A DNA stretch of 58,004 nt from Anoxybacillus tengchongensis (GCF_014201585.1 NZ_JACHES010000013.1:1-58004), one strand, 5' to 3'; numbered from the stretch's first letter, positions 6,803-16,763 are shown. The notes: a model not told the origin generated them from the letters alone. A program made the numbers and translations.

Positions 6803-7366
6803 TTAGTGAAATATTTCTTCTAAATCAACAAACAAATCCGAAAAGTAAACAGATTGAACAATCCCTATGCTCACCTTAATATCTGCCTGCTCATACAACC
6901 CGTCTTCATTTAATGCATAAACGGTAACTGCTTGTTTCATCGGATTAACGATCCAATATTCTTTTACACCATATTCCATATATAAATTAAATTTCGTTAC
7001 TAAATCATGCGCTTGATTGGAAGGGCTCAATATTTCAACAATTAACGTTGGAACGCCAACATATTTTGTGTCTGTAAATCCTGATGGATCACAAATAATG
7101 CTTAAATCAGGAATGACAAGTTTTCGCTCAGAACATTTCTCACTCACTAATTCAATATCCGTTGGAGCCGCAAATACTTTACATGTCTTTCTTTTTAAAT
7201 AATTCCCAAATATCGTATGAAGATTGCTCGATACAAGTTGATGCTGAATGCTAGGCGAAGGAGTCATATAAACAACACCATTAATGTATTCTAACCTTTC
7301 ATCACTATTTTGGCGCATCATTAAATATTGTTCATACGTCACATGCGAAAAGCGAGGCAACGACAT
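6803..7366 (-). CDS. Uma2-family (DUF820) PD-(D/E)XK-like protein
   Basis: A 187-residue member of the Uma2/DUF820 family of restriction-endonuclease-fold proteins. Visible signatures are L-E-Y-I-N-G-V-V-Y-M near residue 25, V-I-P-D-L-S-I-I-C-D near residue 86, and P-T-L-I-V-E-I-L-S-P-S-N then K-F-N-L-Y-M-E-Y-G-V-K-E-Y-W-I-V (105-140), which hold the D...E-x-K-like acidic positions. Biological function is not established; copies are often scattered as selfish-looking genes. ATG 7366 is chosen because GAGGG is 6 nt upstream; ATG 7372 is the alternative. It interrupts otherwise B. subtilis-like order between ytqB and ytpB, suggesting insertion. Confidence 0.8.
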   Translation of the reverse strand: MSLPRFSHVTYEQYLMMRQNSDERLEYINGVVYMTPSPSIQHQLVSSNLHTIFGNYLKRKTCKVFAAPTDIELVSEKCSERKLVIPDLSIICDPSGFTDTKYVGVPTLIVEILSPSNQAHDLVTKFNLYMEYGVKEYWIVNPMKQAVTVYALNEDGLYEQADIKVSIGIVQSVYFSDLFVDLEEIFH

Positions 7367-7408
7367 GATCATCCCTCTTTTCTTTTCTTTCATTATATAG
7401 CAATTTTC

Positions 7409-8479
7409 TCATACATACATCCATCTTTGCCATTTTCGATACATTCTGCCGTTCCAATAAAAGAAGTGAGATGTCATGCCACCAGCGCGCAACAATTGTT
7501 TCGCTAGCTTACGAATGGTTTCTTGCCCATGCACTTTTTCATCTGATAAATATAATCCGAGCAAACCACGATGAATAAAGCGATGAAATTCACGATGCGG
7601 CAACTGCGCAATATGGCGTTCTGCTTCTTCAACGAAATGGCATAAACGAGCAAATAATGTCTCCTCATTTGGATAATAAAAACAAAAGTTTAAATCTCCA
7701 CCTTGCCGATCTTCTTCTTGATCAATGAAATAATCAAGCAAAATATGCAATCCTTGTACATATGGAAAATAGCTATTCCGTACCCGTTCAGCGAGACGAA
7801 TATCAAACGAGTCGTTATAAGCGTAAGCGACTAAACAAAAAATACCGAGCGTCGAACCAGAACAGGCGGAAAATTCGTACCACTCCATTTTCGGCAACGA
7901 TGCTTCATGCTTAGCGAACCATTGCTTCAAGCGCGGAATACGCTCTTCCTCTTTTACATGTTTATGTACTTGTAAGTCACAATAATATGATGCAAGTTCA
8001 TGTAAAAATGGAGCAATGACGTCATAATGTTTCACTTCTTGTAACATTTCTTGGCACGTATCGACAAGAGCATGCAAATAGCCACCGTCCTCTTGTTCGG
8101 CACGATAGCGATAATACGCCTCTTTTTTTGCGCCGATAGTTAACGCATGGATCATCGAATCGTGCAACGCACGAAAATCGGTCGGATCAAGCGACGTGCT
8201 GCGATCGCATAAATTATCTAAATAATCACTAATCGTTTGATAAGCAACGATAAAACGAATGCATCGCTCCATTTCTTTTCCTGCAAGTAAAGATAAAATG
8301 GCGCCTCCCTCACAATGAAACGTTTTTGTTGCGATGCTCGCTAACGCTTGTTTGCGCAATTCTTCATCTGGAATAGCTTCTGCTCTTTTTTTCCAAATAG
8401 CTAGTTCGCGGTGAACGAGCGGAAAAACACGACGGTATACAGCTCGCATGAGACTAAACGGATTTGTTGGAACGTTCAA
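7409..8479 (-). CDS. ytpB: Tetraprenyl-beta-curcumene synthase YtpB (DUF2600)
   Basis: A 356-residue DUF2600 protein. B. subtilis YtpB is a large terpene synthase converting heptaprenyl or tetraprenyl diphosphate to acyclic or monocyclic C35 products such as tetraprenyl-beta-curcumene. Asp-rich regions are visible as S-D-Y-L-D-N-L-C-D-R near residue 85 and L-D-Y-F-I-D-Q-E-E-D near residue 248; canonical DDxxD is absent, as in that family. TTG 8479 is preferred because AAAGGAG lies 8 nt upstream; GTG 8488 would abut the ribosome site. The start lies within the end of ytpA (26-bp overlap), so translation is probably coupled. Confidence 0.88.
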   Translation of the reverse strand: MNVPTNPFSLMRAVYRRVFPLVHRELAIWKKRAEAIPDEELRKQALASIATKTFHCEGGAILSLLAGKEMERCIRFIVAYQTISDYLDNLCDRSTSLDPTDFRALHDSMIHALTIGAKKEAYYRYRAEQEDGGYLHALVDTCQEMLQEVKHYDVIAPFLHELASYYCDLQVHKHVKEEERIPRLKQWFAKHEASLPKMEWYEFSACSGSTLGIFCLVAYAYNDSFDIRLAERVRNSYFPYVQGLHILLDYFIDQEEDRQGGDLNFCFYYPNEETLFARLCHFVEEAERHIAQLPHREFHRFIHRGLLGLYLSDEKVHGQETIRKLAKQLLRAGGMTSHFFYWNGRMYRKWQRWMYV

Positions 8480-9272
8480 TGAGTTCACTCCTTTGCAGTT
8501 GCAAAGTTAAAAACGTATGGGCATATAAAAATACTTGTTCACGTTCAAGTTCGTTAAAAATTTCGTGATATAGCTTTGGCCATTCTTTATACACTTTTTC
8601 GCTTACCGTCAGCTGATCAAACCATGATTTCACTGCACTTTTATCGACAATTTTGTCATCCCCCGCCTGCATGACAAGCATTGGCACGTCTGGCAAGTCT
8701 GCCATTTTTTCGTGCGCGATACGAATCGCCTTCACTAACTCGCGATACCAACGAACAGACACTTTTGTTACATATAATGAATCGTTTTTATCCATCTCAC
8801 GCACTTCTTCATTTCGTGTTGCCATTTCTACCGTTAATCCAGATGGAAACCGCTTTTTCGGATGAATGACATTTAAAATGCGCGAGGCGATTTCAAGTGC
8901 TTTGGACGGATAATGAACGAGCCCTAAACATGGAGAAGATAAAATGACACCGCGCACAGGAAGACGCTTTTCTTGCAATGTACGAATAACAATGAGCCCA
9001 CCCATGCTGTGACCGAGTAAAAAAATAGGCTGTTCATACACGCTTGCTTCATGAACCCAACTTGCGACTGCTTCAATATATTCGTCAAATGAATCGATAT
9101 GTCCTCTTCGACTGCGTGATGTCGTTCCTTGCCCCGGTAAATCTCCTGCAACAACGTGAAAACCGTGCATGCGAAACATTTCAATCAACCATTTATAACG
9201 ACCGTGATGCTCAGCTGCACCGTGAACGATCACGATCGTTCCTTTCGCGTTTTCTCCTTCCCATTTCCACAT
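8454..9272 (-). CDS. ytpA: Alpha/beta-hydrolase, lysophospholipase YtpA
   Basis: A 272-residue alpha/beta hydrolase of the monoacylglycerol lipase/lysophospholipase class. It shows V-H-G-A-A-E-H-H-G-R-Y (oxyanion region, about 16-26), the nucleophile elbow G-H-S-M-G-G (about 87-92), acid Q-A-G-D-D near residue 215 and catalytic His in Y-H-E-I-F-N-E near 240. In B. subtilis, YtpA generates a lysophospholipid antibiotic (bacilysocin). No signal peptide, so it acts inside or at the inner membrane face. AAAGGGGGG precedes ATG 9272 at 6 nt. It is first in a ytpA-ytpB operon. Confidence 0.88.
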   Translation of the reverse strand: MWKWEGENAKGTIVIVHGAAEHHGRYKWLIEMFRMHGFHVVAGDLPGQGTTSRSRRGHIDSFDEYIEAVASWVHEASVYEQPIFLLGHSMGGLIVIRTLQEKRLPVRGVILSSPCLGLVHYPSKALEIASRILNVIHPKKRFPSGLTVEMATRNEEVREMDKNDSLYVTKVSVRWYRELVKAIRIAHEKMADLPDVPMLVMQAGDDKIVDKSAVKSWFDQLTVSEKVYKEWPKLYHEIFNELEREQVFLYAHTFLTLQLQRSELIERSNKSV

Positions 9273-9354
9273 ATACTGCCCCCCTTTATATTTACGAATA
9301 GCCGAAAAATTTGTACACTAAATATAACAAATTGAAACGAAAGGAACGAGTCAA

Positions 9355-9885
9355 ATGATTTATCCTTATAAAGAACATACACCAAACATTGCACCTTCCG
9401 CCTTTATTGCAGATTATGTCACAATTACAGGCGATGTAACGATTGGAGAGGAAACGAGCGTTTGGTTTAACACGGTCATTCGCGGAGATGTCGCGCCGAC
9501 AATCATCGGTAACCGTGTAAACATTCAAGACAACTCTGTCCTTCATCAAAGTCCAAACAATCCACTCATCATTGAAGATGATGTCACCGTTGGTCATCAA
9601 GTCATTTTACATAGTGCGATCATTAGAAAAGGCGCTCTCGTCGGCATGGGTTCGATCGTTTTAGACGGTGCTGAAATTGGTGAAGGTGCGTTTATCGGTG
9701 CTGGCAGCCTCGTGCCTCAAGGGAAAAAAATCCCTCCTCGCACACTCGCATTCGGACGCCCAGCGAAAGTGATTCGTGAACTAACTGAAGAAGATGAGCG
9801 TGAAATGGCACGCATTCGCCGCGAATATGTTGAAAAAGGACAATATTATAAGTCGCTTCAATTAAACAAACCACGCAATAAATAA
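9355..9885 (+). CDS. ytoA: Gamma-class carbonic anhydrase-like hexapeptide protein YtoA
   Basis: A 176-residue left-handed beta-helix protein. Hexapeptide repeats such as I-T-G-D-V-T-I-G-E-E-T and I-G-E-G-A-F-I-G-A-G dominate residues 18-140. Trimer-interface zinc histidines of gamma-carbonic anhydrase-like proteins appear in S-V-L-H-Q-S and T-V-G-H-Q-V-I-L-H (about 61-85). A C-terminal helix follows. The usual annotation is YtoA/YrdA-like; true CO2 hydration activity is unproven for this subgroup. AAGGAACGAG precedes ATG 9355. The gene is divergent from ytpA and ends in its own terminator. Confidence 0.85.
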   Translation: MIYPYKEHTPNIAPSAFIADYVTITGDVTIGEETSVWFNTVIRGDVAPTIIGNRVNIQDNSVLHQSPNNPLIIEDDVTVGHQVILHSAIIRKGALVGMGSIVLDGAEIGEGAFIGAGSLVPQGKKIPPRTLAFGRPAKVIRELTEEDEREMARIRREYVEKGQYYKSLQLNKPRNK

Positions 9886-9902
9886 GAGCGTGGTATTTTT
9901 AC
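9871..9902 (+). terminator. Terminator of ytoA
   Basis: ccacgc (9871-9876) pairs with gcgtgg (9888-9893) followed by tattttta. The 5' arm lies inside the last codons of ytoA. Confidence 0.7.
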
Positions 9903-9960
9903 ATTGTTTTATTATTGACTTAACATATATATTTTATCATAAATTCAGGGGGATTTGCTT

Positions 9961-10479
9961 ATGTTACGAAAATGGTACGATTGGGAATGCAAGTTGTTTT
10001 ACAGCATTAATCGTTATTTTGATCGGAAATGGCTAAACGCCTATTTTCGTTCGATTACACACATCGGAGGCGCAACATTTTCAATTACAGCGGTTATGCT
10101 AGCCATTTGGTTATTGCATGATGAATGGCGCGATACTGCTATCGCAAGTGCGATCGCCTTAGCACTTAGCCATATTCCTGTCGCAATAATGAAAAAAATG
10201 TATCCTCGCAAACGACCGTATATTTCACTGCATAACACGAAAGTAACAAAAAACCCATTAACTGACCATTCATTTCCATCAGGACATACGACGGCCACAT
10301 TCTCTGTCGTTATTCCATTTTTATTATACGCTCCACCATTAATGATTTGGCTGTTGCCGATCGCATGTAGTGTCGCTGTTTCGCGCATTTATTTAGGGCT
10401 CCATTATCCGTCTGATGTGCTTGCTGGTTGTATGCTCGGTACGTTGTTTGGCGTCGCTTCATTTTCTGTCATTTTATAA
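9961..10479 (+). CDS. PAP2-family membrane phosphatase
   Basis: A 172-residue integral membrane phosphatase of the PAP2 superfamily, probably acting on undecaprenyl diphosphate or a phosphatidate/phosphatidylglycerol-phosphate-like lipid. All three motifs are visible: K-K-M-Y-P-R-K-R-P (about 75-83), P-S-G-H-T-T (about 105-110) and S-R-I-Y-L-G-L-H-Y-P-S-D (about 142-153). Hydrophobic segments lie around residues 35-50, 55-70, 115-135 and 150-170. ATG 9961 is preferred over TTG 9955 since GGGGG is 8 nt away. The glycosyltransferase gene starts 13 nt downstream, implying an operon. Substrate is unknown. Confidence 0.87.
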   Translation: MLRKWYDWECKLFYSINRYFDRKWLNAYFRSITHIGGATFSITAVMLAIWLLHDEWRDTAIASAIALALSHIPVAIMKKMYPRKRPYISLHNTKVTKNPLTDHSFPSGHTTATFSVVIPFLLYAPPLMIWLLPIACSVAVSRIYLGLHYPSDVLAGCMLGTLFGVASFSVIL

Positions 10480-10492
10480 GGGAGGAATGGGC

Positions 10493-11620
10493 ATGAAAAT
10501 TGCTTTATTCACTGACACATTCGCCCCTGAAGTAAACGGGGTAGCCCGTACATTAAAAAGATGGGTCGATTTTTTAGAAAACCACCAAGTTGAATACCGC
10601 GTTTTCGCTCCGGAAACGCGGTCAGAAGATGTTTCGACAAATTGTATTTATCACTTCAAAAGCTTTCGTTTTTTTCTTTATCCCGAATGTCGTTTGGCAA
10701 TCCCAAACATGATGACTATAAGAGAGCAGCTAGAGCAATTTCGACCAACGCTCATCCACATTGCTACTCCATTTAATATTGGTTTGTGTGGTTTGCATTA
10801 TGCCAAAAAAATGAATATCCCCTTCGTCGCTTCTTATCATACCCATTTTGATCAATACTTACACTACTACAACCTCGATTTTTTATCACCGTGGCTTTGG
10901 CGTTATATGCATTGGTTTCATCGTTCTGCCGAAAAAATTTTCATCCCTTCTGAAGAAACGCTCAATCACTTGCAACAGCGTGGCTTTACAAACTTACACA
11001 TTTGGTCGCGTGGCGTCGATTGCACAACGTTTTATCCGAGAGAAGACAACCAGCCATTTCGACAAGCATATGGCATTACTGAACCGTATATCGTTTTATA
11101 TGTCGGACGGTTAGCGCGGGAAAAAAATGTCGATTTACTCATCCAACTCGCCAAACAAATGCCATCTTCTATTCGTTGGATGATCGTTGGAGACGGACCG
11201 CTAAAAGGGCAATTACAACAAGTAGCTCCAAGCAATGTGACGTTTACAGGTTTTTTAAGCGGAGAGGCACTCGCTGAAGCATATGCATTCGCAGATGTAC
11301 TAGCATTTCCATCACCAACAGAAACGTTTGGCAATGTCGTATTAGAATCATTCGCATCAGGAACTCCTGTTGTTTGCGCAAATCGTGGTGGCGTAACAAC
11401 AATTGTGAAAGAGCAACAAACAGGTTTATTGTGCCCTCCTCATGATTTAAACGCTTGGCGAGCAGCAATTGAATATATGTTAGAAAATAAAGAAAAACGA
11501 AAACAAATGGGGAAAGCCGCTCGGGAATACGCAAAAACGAAAGACTGGAACAGCATATTCACCGAACTTCTTTCCCACTATGAACAAGTGATGCATAAAC
11601 GCGAGTCTCGTTACGCGTAA
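10493..11620 (+). CDS. GT4-family glycosyltransferase
   Basis: A 375-residue GT-B glycosyltransferase. The N-terminal acceptor domain begins M-K-I-A-L-F-T-D-T-F-A-P-E-V-N-G-V-A-R-T, typical of GT4 alpha-mannosyltransferase-like enzymes. The C-terminal domain shows Y-V-G-R-L-A-R-E-K-N (about residue 203), and the nucleotide-sugar signature P-S-P-T-E-T-F-G-N-V-V-L-E-S-F-A-S-G-T-P-V (split near residues 280-302) with the E-x7-E element. It acts in the cytosol or at the inner membrane face. Coupling with a PAP2 gene suggests glycolipid or polymer synthesis; donor and acceptor are not readable. ATG 10493 sits 8 nt after GGGAGG. Its last 10 bp are shared with asnB on the other strand. Confidence 0.85.
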   Translation: MKIALFTDTFAPEVNGVARTLKRWVDFLENHQVEYRVFAPETRSEDVSTNCIYHFKSFRFFLYPECRLAIPNMMTIREQLEQFRPTLIHIATPFNIGLCGLHYAKKMNIPFVASYHTHFDQYLHYYNLDFLSPWLWRYMHWFHRSAEKIFIPSEETLNHLQQRGFTNLHIWSRGVDCTTFYPREDNQPFRQAYGITEPYIVLYVGRLAREKNVDLLIQLAKQMPSSIRWMIVGDGPLKGQLQQVAPSNVTFTGFLSGEALAEAYAFADVLAFPSPTETFGNVVLESFASGTPVVCANRGGVTTIVKEQQTGLLCPPHDLNAWRAAIEYMLENKEKRKQMGKAAREYAKTKDWNSIFTELLSHYEQVMHKRESRYA

Positions 11621-13500
11621 GAGCGAAGAAGTGGAGATAGCTTTGCAAAATCGTACTTTTCTTCTACGTACACGGCATGCCAAACGATAAACATCAGTAC
11701 CGTCCATAATTTTCGACTATAATCGGCTTTTCCTGTCGCATGGTCATTAAGCAACTGCAAAAGAACATGCTTATGGAATAAATGATTCGTTTCACTTTGT
11801 TGGATCATCGTTTTTGCCCAATCGTACAACTCATCTTTTAACCAATGACGAATCGGAACAGGAAAACCGAGTTTTTTACGATGCAATACGTGATCTGGAA
11901 CAATGCCTTCTGCCACTTTCCGCAATATATACTTTGTTGTACCGTTAGCTGTTTTCAAGTGAGCAGGTATATGTTTAGCCACAGCGAACACTTCTTTATC
12001 TAAAAACGGGACACGCAACTCAAGCGAATGAGCCATCGTCATTTTGTCAGCCTTTAACAAAATATCTCCACATAACCACGTATGCAAATCGACATATTGC
12101 ATTTGTTCGACGGGATCGTATAACGCTGTTTCATCATATAAATGTTTCGTTACGTTCGTATATTTCCAATCGCTCTTGTATCCTTTTAATATAAGGGCTT
12201 TTTCTTTTTCCTCAAACATTTTTGCGTTGCCAATATATCTATCACGCAATGGTGTCGTACCGCGTTCAATAAAACTTTTTCCTTTCACTCCTTCTGGAAG
12301 AAGACGAGCGAGCATGCGTAATACATGCTTCATCGGCTGAGGGAGATGATTAAACAGGCGTAAAGAATGTGGTTCACGGTAAATATTGTAACCTCCAAAT
12401 AATTCATCTGCCCCTTCACCTGATAAAACGACCGTCACACGCTTTCTCGCTTCACGAGCGACAAAATAAAGCGGGACAGCGGCAGGATCAGCAAGTGGGT
12501 CATCCATATGCCACATAATACGTGGAAGTGCTTGTACGTATTCTTCTGGAGAAATAATATAGCTGTAATGTCGAACATGTAGCTGATCAGCTGTTTCTTT
12601 CGCCACATCTATTTCACTAAACCCTTCTCGGGCAAATCCAACCGAAAATGTCTCGAGCTGCGGATGAAATTGTTTAGCTATCGCAACAACAAGGGAAGAA
12701 TCAATCCCACCGGATAAAAAAGAACCGACAGGCACATCGCTACGCATATGCACTTCAATCGATTTGAATAGTGCATCGCGAATATCACTAATCCACTTTT
12801 CTTCTGATTGATGGATCGGCGTAAATGTTGGGGTAAAATAACGAACAAACATTGGTTGCTCGCCAATTTTTTTCTTGATATAATGCCCAGGCTTCAGTCT
12901 ACAAATATTTCCTGTCATTGTAAGTGGCTCTGGCACATATTGAAACGTTAAATAATGATGGAGTGCTTCTCTGTTGATATCTCCATCAATTGCTAATAAG
13001 AGGCTTTTCTTTTCCGAAGCAACGAGAAGACGATCATCTTCAATCGTATAAAAAAATGGCTTAATACCAAACGGATCGCGTGCAGCAAATACTATTTTTT
13101 CTTCTTTATCCCAAATGACGAAAGCAAACATACCGCGCAATTGCTGAACACAAGCCTCTTTTGTTTCAGCATATAACGCTAAAATAACTTCTGTATCTGA
13201 ATGTGTCGTAAATTTATATCCTTTTTGCTCAAGTTGCTCGCGCAGTTCAATATAGTTGTAAATTTCTCCATTAAAAATAATCCAATATCGATCATTTTCA
13301 TAGGAAAGCGGCTGATGACCTGCCTCTAAATCAATAATGCTCAGACGACGAAAAGCAAAATGCACATGCTCATCGAAAAAATATCCTTCGTCATCTGGTC
13401 CACGATGAATAATCGCATCATTCATCTGACGAAACGTTTGTTTCCATTCACCGCATATTTGATTTGGTTGATCATATATAACCCCAACAAAGCCACACAT
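11611..13500 (-). CDS. asnB: Asparagine synthase (glutamine-hydrolysing)
   Basis: Makes asparagine from aspartate, ATP and glutamine. The product is 629 residues. ATG 13500 gives M-C-G-F-V-G, placing the glutaminase nucleophile at Cys2 after Met removal, which decides the start. The class II amidotransferase domain includes H-R-G-P-D-D-E-G-Y and S-D-T-E-V-I-L. The synthetase domain carries the PP-loop S-F-L-S-G-G-I-D-S-S (about 255-264) and S-G-E-G-A-D-E-L-F-G-G-Y. It follows metK with a terminator-like hairpin between. The stop lies in palindrome ttacgcgtaa shared with the convergent glycosyltransferase gene. Confidence 0.95.
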   Translation of the reverse strand: MCGFVGVIYDQPNQICGEWKQTFRQMNDAIIHRGPDDEGYFFDEHVHFAFRRLSIIDLEAGHQPLSYENDRYWIIFNGEIYNYIELREQLEQKGYKFTTHSDTEVILALYAETKEACVQQLRGMFAFVIWDKEEKIVFAARDPFGIKPFFYTIEDDRLLVASEKKSLLLAIDGDINREALHHYLTFQYVPEPLTMTGNICRLKPGHYIKKKIGEQPMFVRYFTPTFTPIHQSEEKWISDIRDALFKSIEVHMRSDVPVGSFLSGGIDSSLVVAIAKQFHPQLETFSVGFAREGFSEIDVAKETADQLHVRHYSYIISPEEYVQALPRIMWHMDDPLADPAAVPLYFVAREARKRVTVVLSGEGADELFGGYNIYREPHSLRLFNHLPQPMKHVLRMLARLLPEGVKGKSFIERGTTPLRDRYIGNAKMFEEKEKALILKGYKSDWKYTNVTKHLYDETALYDPVEQMQYVDLHTWLCGDILLKADKMTMAHSLELRVPFLDKEVFAVAKHIPAHLKTANGTTKYILRKVAEGIVPDHVLHRKKLGFPVPIRHWLKDELYDWAKTMIQQSETNHLFHKHVLLQLLNDHATGKADYSRKLWTVLMFIVWHAVYVEEKYDFAKLSPLLRSYA

Positions 13501-13519
13501 GTTTTCACCCCGTTTCACT

Positions 13520-13554
13520 AACAAATAGAGAGAGCTACATGTCGTAACTCTCTC
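13520..13554 (-). terminator. Terminator of metK
   Basis: On the minus strand an 11-bp stem (13554-13544 with 13538-13528, one G-U pair) is followed by TATTTGTT. It separates metK from asnB; the T-run is modest, so some read-through into asnB is likely. Confidence 0.6.
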
Positions 13555-13562
13555 CCTTTTTC

Positions 13563-14768
13563 TTACTTCGCTAACTGTAACGCTTGTTGTTTTAATGCTT
13601 CTGCTTTATCAGTACGCTCCCAAGGAAGATCAATATCTGTGCGACCAAAGTGACCGTAAGCAGCTGTTTGTTTGTAAATTGGACGGCGAAGATCAAGCAT
13701 TTTGATGATGCCTGCTGGGCGAAGGTCAAAATTGTTGCGCACCACTTCAATTAATACATCTTCAGATACTTTACCTGTGCCGAACGTATCAATGGAAATT
13801 GATACTGGTTGCGCCACACCGATCGCATACGCTAACTGCACTTCACATTTATCTGCAAGACCTGCTGCAACGATGTTTTTCGCTACGTAACGAGCGGCAT
13901 ATGCTGCCGAACGGTCTACTTTCGTTGGGTCTTTTCCTGAGAATGCTCCACCACCGTGACGAGCATAACCACCGTACGTGTCAACGATAATTTTGCGTCC
14001 TGTTAACCCTGCATCACCTTGTGGGCCGCCGATAACGAAACGACCTGTTGGGTTAATGAAATATTTTGTGTTTTCATCGATCAACTCCGCTGGAACAACA
14101 GGTTGAATGACATGCTCTTTAATGTTGCGTACAATTTGATCTTGTGTAATTTCTGGATGATGTTGTGTAGAAACAACGATCGTATCGATACGTACAGGTT
14201 TGCCGTTTTCATCATACTCCACTGTCACTTGCGTTTTTCCGTCTGGACGTAAATAAGGTAAGATATCTTCTTTCCGCACTTCAGCTAGACGGCGCGCAAG
14301 TTTATGTGCGAGCGAAATTGGAAGCGGCATAAGCTCTTTCGTTTCGTTGCACGCGAAGCCAAACATTAATCCTTGGTCACCTGCACCGATCGCCTCGATT
14401 TCTTCATCTGTCATTTGCCCTTCACGAGCTTCTAACGCTTTGTCAACACCCATCGCAATATCTGGAGATTGCTCATCAATTGATGTTAATACAGCGCACG
14501 TATCTGCATCAAAGCCGTATTTTGCGCGCGTATAGCCAATTTCACGAATCGTTTCACGGACAATTTTCGGAATATCTACATATGTAGATGTTGTAATTTC
14601 CCCGCTCACTAAAACAAGCCCTGTTGTTACGCTCGTTTCACACGCAACACGCGCATTTGGATCATTCGCTAAAATCGCATCTAAAATCGCATCGGAAATT
14701 TGGTCACAAATTTTATCCGGATGCCCTTCCGTTACAGATTCAGACGTAAACAGACGACGTTTAGGCAT
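13563..14768 (-). CDS. metK: S-adenosylmethionine synthetase
   Basis: Forms S-adenosylmethionine from methionine and ATP. The 401-residue length is typical. Signatures are [13 protein letters not shown] (ATP/Mg site, about 7-19), [10 protein letters not shown] (about 122-131), [13 protein letters not shown] (about 252-264) and [12 protein letters not shown] (about 276-287). The leader contains a SAM riboswitch with terminator, so the product SAM represses its own synthesis. AGGAGG precedes ATG 14768. It is divergent from pckA, as in B. subtilis. Confidence 0.97.
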   Translation of the reverse strand: MPKRRLFTSESVTEGHPDKICDQISDAILDAILANDPNARVACETSVTTGLVLVSGEITTSTYVDIPKIVRETIREIGYTRAKYGFDADTCAVLTSIDEQSPDIAMGVDKALEAREGQMTDEEIEAIGAGDQGLMFGFACNETKELMPLPISLAHKLARRLAEVRKEDILPYLRPDGKTQVTVEYDENGKPVRIDTIVVSTQHHPEITQDQIVRNIKEHVIQPVVPAELIDENTKYFINPTGRFVIGGPQGDAGLTGRKIIVDTYGGYARHGGGAFSGKDPTKVDRSAAYAARYVAKNIVAAGLADKCEVQLAYAIGVAQPVSISIDTFGTGKVSEDVLIEVVRNNFDLRPAGIIKMLDLRRPIYKQTAAYGHFGRTDIDLPWERTDKAEALKQQALQLAK

Positions 14769-14837
14769 TCAAACATTCCTCCTCAATAATAATGACAAAT
14801 GATACGGTACTCATCCCTCTTATTATGGTCTATCGTG

Positions 14838-14869
14838 AAAAAAACCTTTCCTTCAGAGGAAAGGTTTTT
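14838..14869 (-). terminator. Riboswitch-controlled terminator upstream of metK
   Basis: On the minus strand AAAACCTTTCC pairs with GGAAAGGTTTT around 14869-14841 and is followed by a T-run. It lies between the SAM aptamer and the metK start. Confidence 0.85.
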
Positions 14870-14889
14870 GCATTTGTCTGCGCCTTTCA

Positions 14890-14998
14890 CTCTTATCGTT
14901 CAAGGGCGTTCCCTTGCCACAGGTTAGCACCTTTTCACATACGTGACGGTTGCTGGGTTTCATCGGGCCTGTCTCCCTCCACCAACTCGGGATAAGAG
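14890..14998 (-). promoter_or_regulatory. SAM-I (S-box) riboswitch
   Basis: P1 is CTCTTATC (14998-14991) paired with GATAAGAG (14897-14890). The conserved core reads GTTGGTGGAGGGA, then CGATGAAACCCAGCAACC, then AAGGTGCTAACCTGTGGCAA. These match the S-box consensus. SAM binding should stabilise P1 and let the downstream terminator form, shutting off metK. Confidence 0.96.
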
Positions 14999-15015
14999 TA
15001 TCCGTTCATCTCAGC

Positions 15016-15045
15016 ATCATATCACATATATCATCAGCGAGTCAA
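15016..15045 (-). promoter_or_regulatory. metK promoter
   Basis: Minus strand TTGACT (15045-15040), 18-bp spacer, TATGAT (15021-15016) preceded by TG (extended -10). Transcription would begin about 10 nt before the SAM riboswitch. Confidence 0.75.
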
Positions 15046-15172
15046 CGTTTTTTCTACTGTAATGATTTTGAAAATAAATTCAAGAAAAATACACGAATTA
15101 GTATGGACTATTTATTAAAATGTGTTATACTTTTTACATAAAGATAAATCAAACAAAGGTAGGTTTTGTCCA

Positions 15173-16759
15173 ATGAATTCCATTGAACTGACAAACAAAT
15201 TATCGACACTCTTACAAAGGGATGGGGTTTTTCATAACTTATCTGTACCACGACTAGTAGAGAAGGTATTAACTCGGAAAGAAGGCATTCTTACTTTATC
15301 AGGAGCGATTTGTGCAACAACAGGAAAATATACAGGTCGCTCCCCGAAAGATAAATATATTGTCGAAGAGCCATCCGTGAAACATAAAATTGATTGGGGA
15401 ACTGTCAATCAGCCAATTTCTGAAGAAGTATTTGATAAACTTTACAACAAAGTGATCGATTATTTAATGACAAAGGAAGAACTGTTTGTATTTAATGGCT
15501 TTGCAGGCGCTGATCCAGCTTATCGTTTGCCAATTCAAGTTGTCAACGAATTTGCTTGGCATAACTTATTCGCCCATCAGTTGTTCATTCGTCCAACACA
15601 GGAAGAATTACAAGCGCATGAGTCACAATTTACAGTCATTTCTGCTCCAACATTTAAAGCCGATCCAGCTGTTGACGGCACGCGTTCGGAAACGTTTATT
15701 ATCATCTCATTTGAACGTCGCACTGTGCTAATTGGTGGGACAGAATATGCAGGCGAAATGAAAAAATCAATTTTCTCAGTCATGAACTTCTTATTGCCAG
15801 AGCAAGGAATCTTCCCGATGCACTGCTCAGCAAACGTTGGTCAAGAAGGAGATGTCGCGCTCTTTTTCGGTTTATCAGGCACAGGAAAGACGACGCTCTC
15901 TGCCGATCCAAACCGTCGCTTAATTGGCGATGATGAGCACGGTTGGTCAAACAACGGTGTCTTTAATATTGAAGGCGGATGTTATGCTAAGTGCATTAAC
16001 TTATCACGTGAAAAAGAGCCACAAATTTTTGACGCGATTCGCTTCGGTTCCGTATTAGAAAACGTCATGATTGACCCAGATACGCGCATACCAAACTATG
16101 ACGATGCGACGTTAACTGAAAATACACGTGCCGCATACCCGCTTGAAGCAATGGATAACATCGTTCAGCCAAGCGTTGCTGGCCACCCGCATACAATTGT
16201 CTTTTTAACAGCAGATGCGTTCGGTGTATTGCCACCAATTAGCAAACTAACAAAAGAGCAAGCAATGTATCATTTCTTAAGCGGGTATACAAGCAAGTTA
16301 GCGGGTACAGAGCGCGGAATTACAGCACCAGAAGCAACGTTCTCTACATGCTTCGGCTCGCCGTTTCTACCGCTTCCAGCAACACGATATGCAGACATGC
16401 TCGGACAAAAAATCGATGCTCACGACGTTCAAGTCTTTTTAGTGAACACCGGTTGGACTGGTGGTGGATACGGCGTTGGTGAACGAATGAAGCTGTCGTA
16501 TACGCGCGCAATGGTGAAAGCAGCATTAGAAGGAGAGTTAAATAACGTAGAAACCATTCAAGATCCTATTTTTGGATTACACATTCCACTTCACGTCCCA
16601 GGTGTCCCTGATGAAGTGCTACAACCAAAAAGCACATGGGCGGATCAAGCAGAGTACGAACAAAAAGCAAAAGAACTTGCGGCGAAGTTCCGCGAAAACT
16701 TCAAGAAATTCAAAAACGTTGACCCACGCATTGAACAGTTCGGTGGACCAATTGGATAA
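15173..16759 (+). CDS. pckA: Phosphoenolpyruvate carboxykinase (ATP)
   Basis: Converts oxaloacetate and ATP to PEP and CO2, the gluconeogenic entry step. The 528-residue length is typical. Motifs include T-G-R-S-P-K-D-K-Y (about 52-60), the kinase-1a loop [11 protein letters not shown] (about 236-246), the metal/ATP segment L-I-G-D-D-E-H-G-W and [15 protein letters not shown] 15173 follows AAAGGTAGG; longer upstream frames would start in the promoter. A -10 TATACT lies at 15126-15131. A strong terminator follows. Confidence 0.96.
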   Translation: MNSIELTNKLSTLLQRDGVFHNLSVPRLVEKVLTRKEGILTLSGAICATTGKYTGRSPKDKYIVEEPSVKHKIDWGTVNQPISEEVFDKLYNKVIDYLMTKEELFVFNGFAGADPAYRLPIQVVNEFAWHNLFAHQLFIRPTQEELQAHESQFTVISAPTFKADPAVDGTRSETFIIISFERRTVLIGGTEYAGEMKKSIFSVMNFLLPEQGIFPMHCSANVGQEGDVALFFGLSGTGKTTLSADPNRRLIGDDEHGWSNNGVFNIEGGCYAKCINLSREKEPQIFDAIRFGSVLENVMIDPDTRIPNYDDATLTENTRAAYPLEAMDNIVQPSVAGHPHTIVFLTADAFGVLPPISKLTKEQAMYHFLSGYTSKLAGTERGITAPEATFSTCFGSPFLPLPATRYADMLGQKIDAHDVQVFLVNTGWTGGGYGVGERMKLSYTRAMVKAALEGELNNVETIQDPIFGLHIPLHVPGVPDEVLQPKSTWADQAEYEQKAKELAAKFRENFKKFKNVDPRIEQFGGPIG

Positions 16760-16763
16760 ACGA

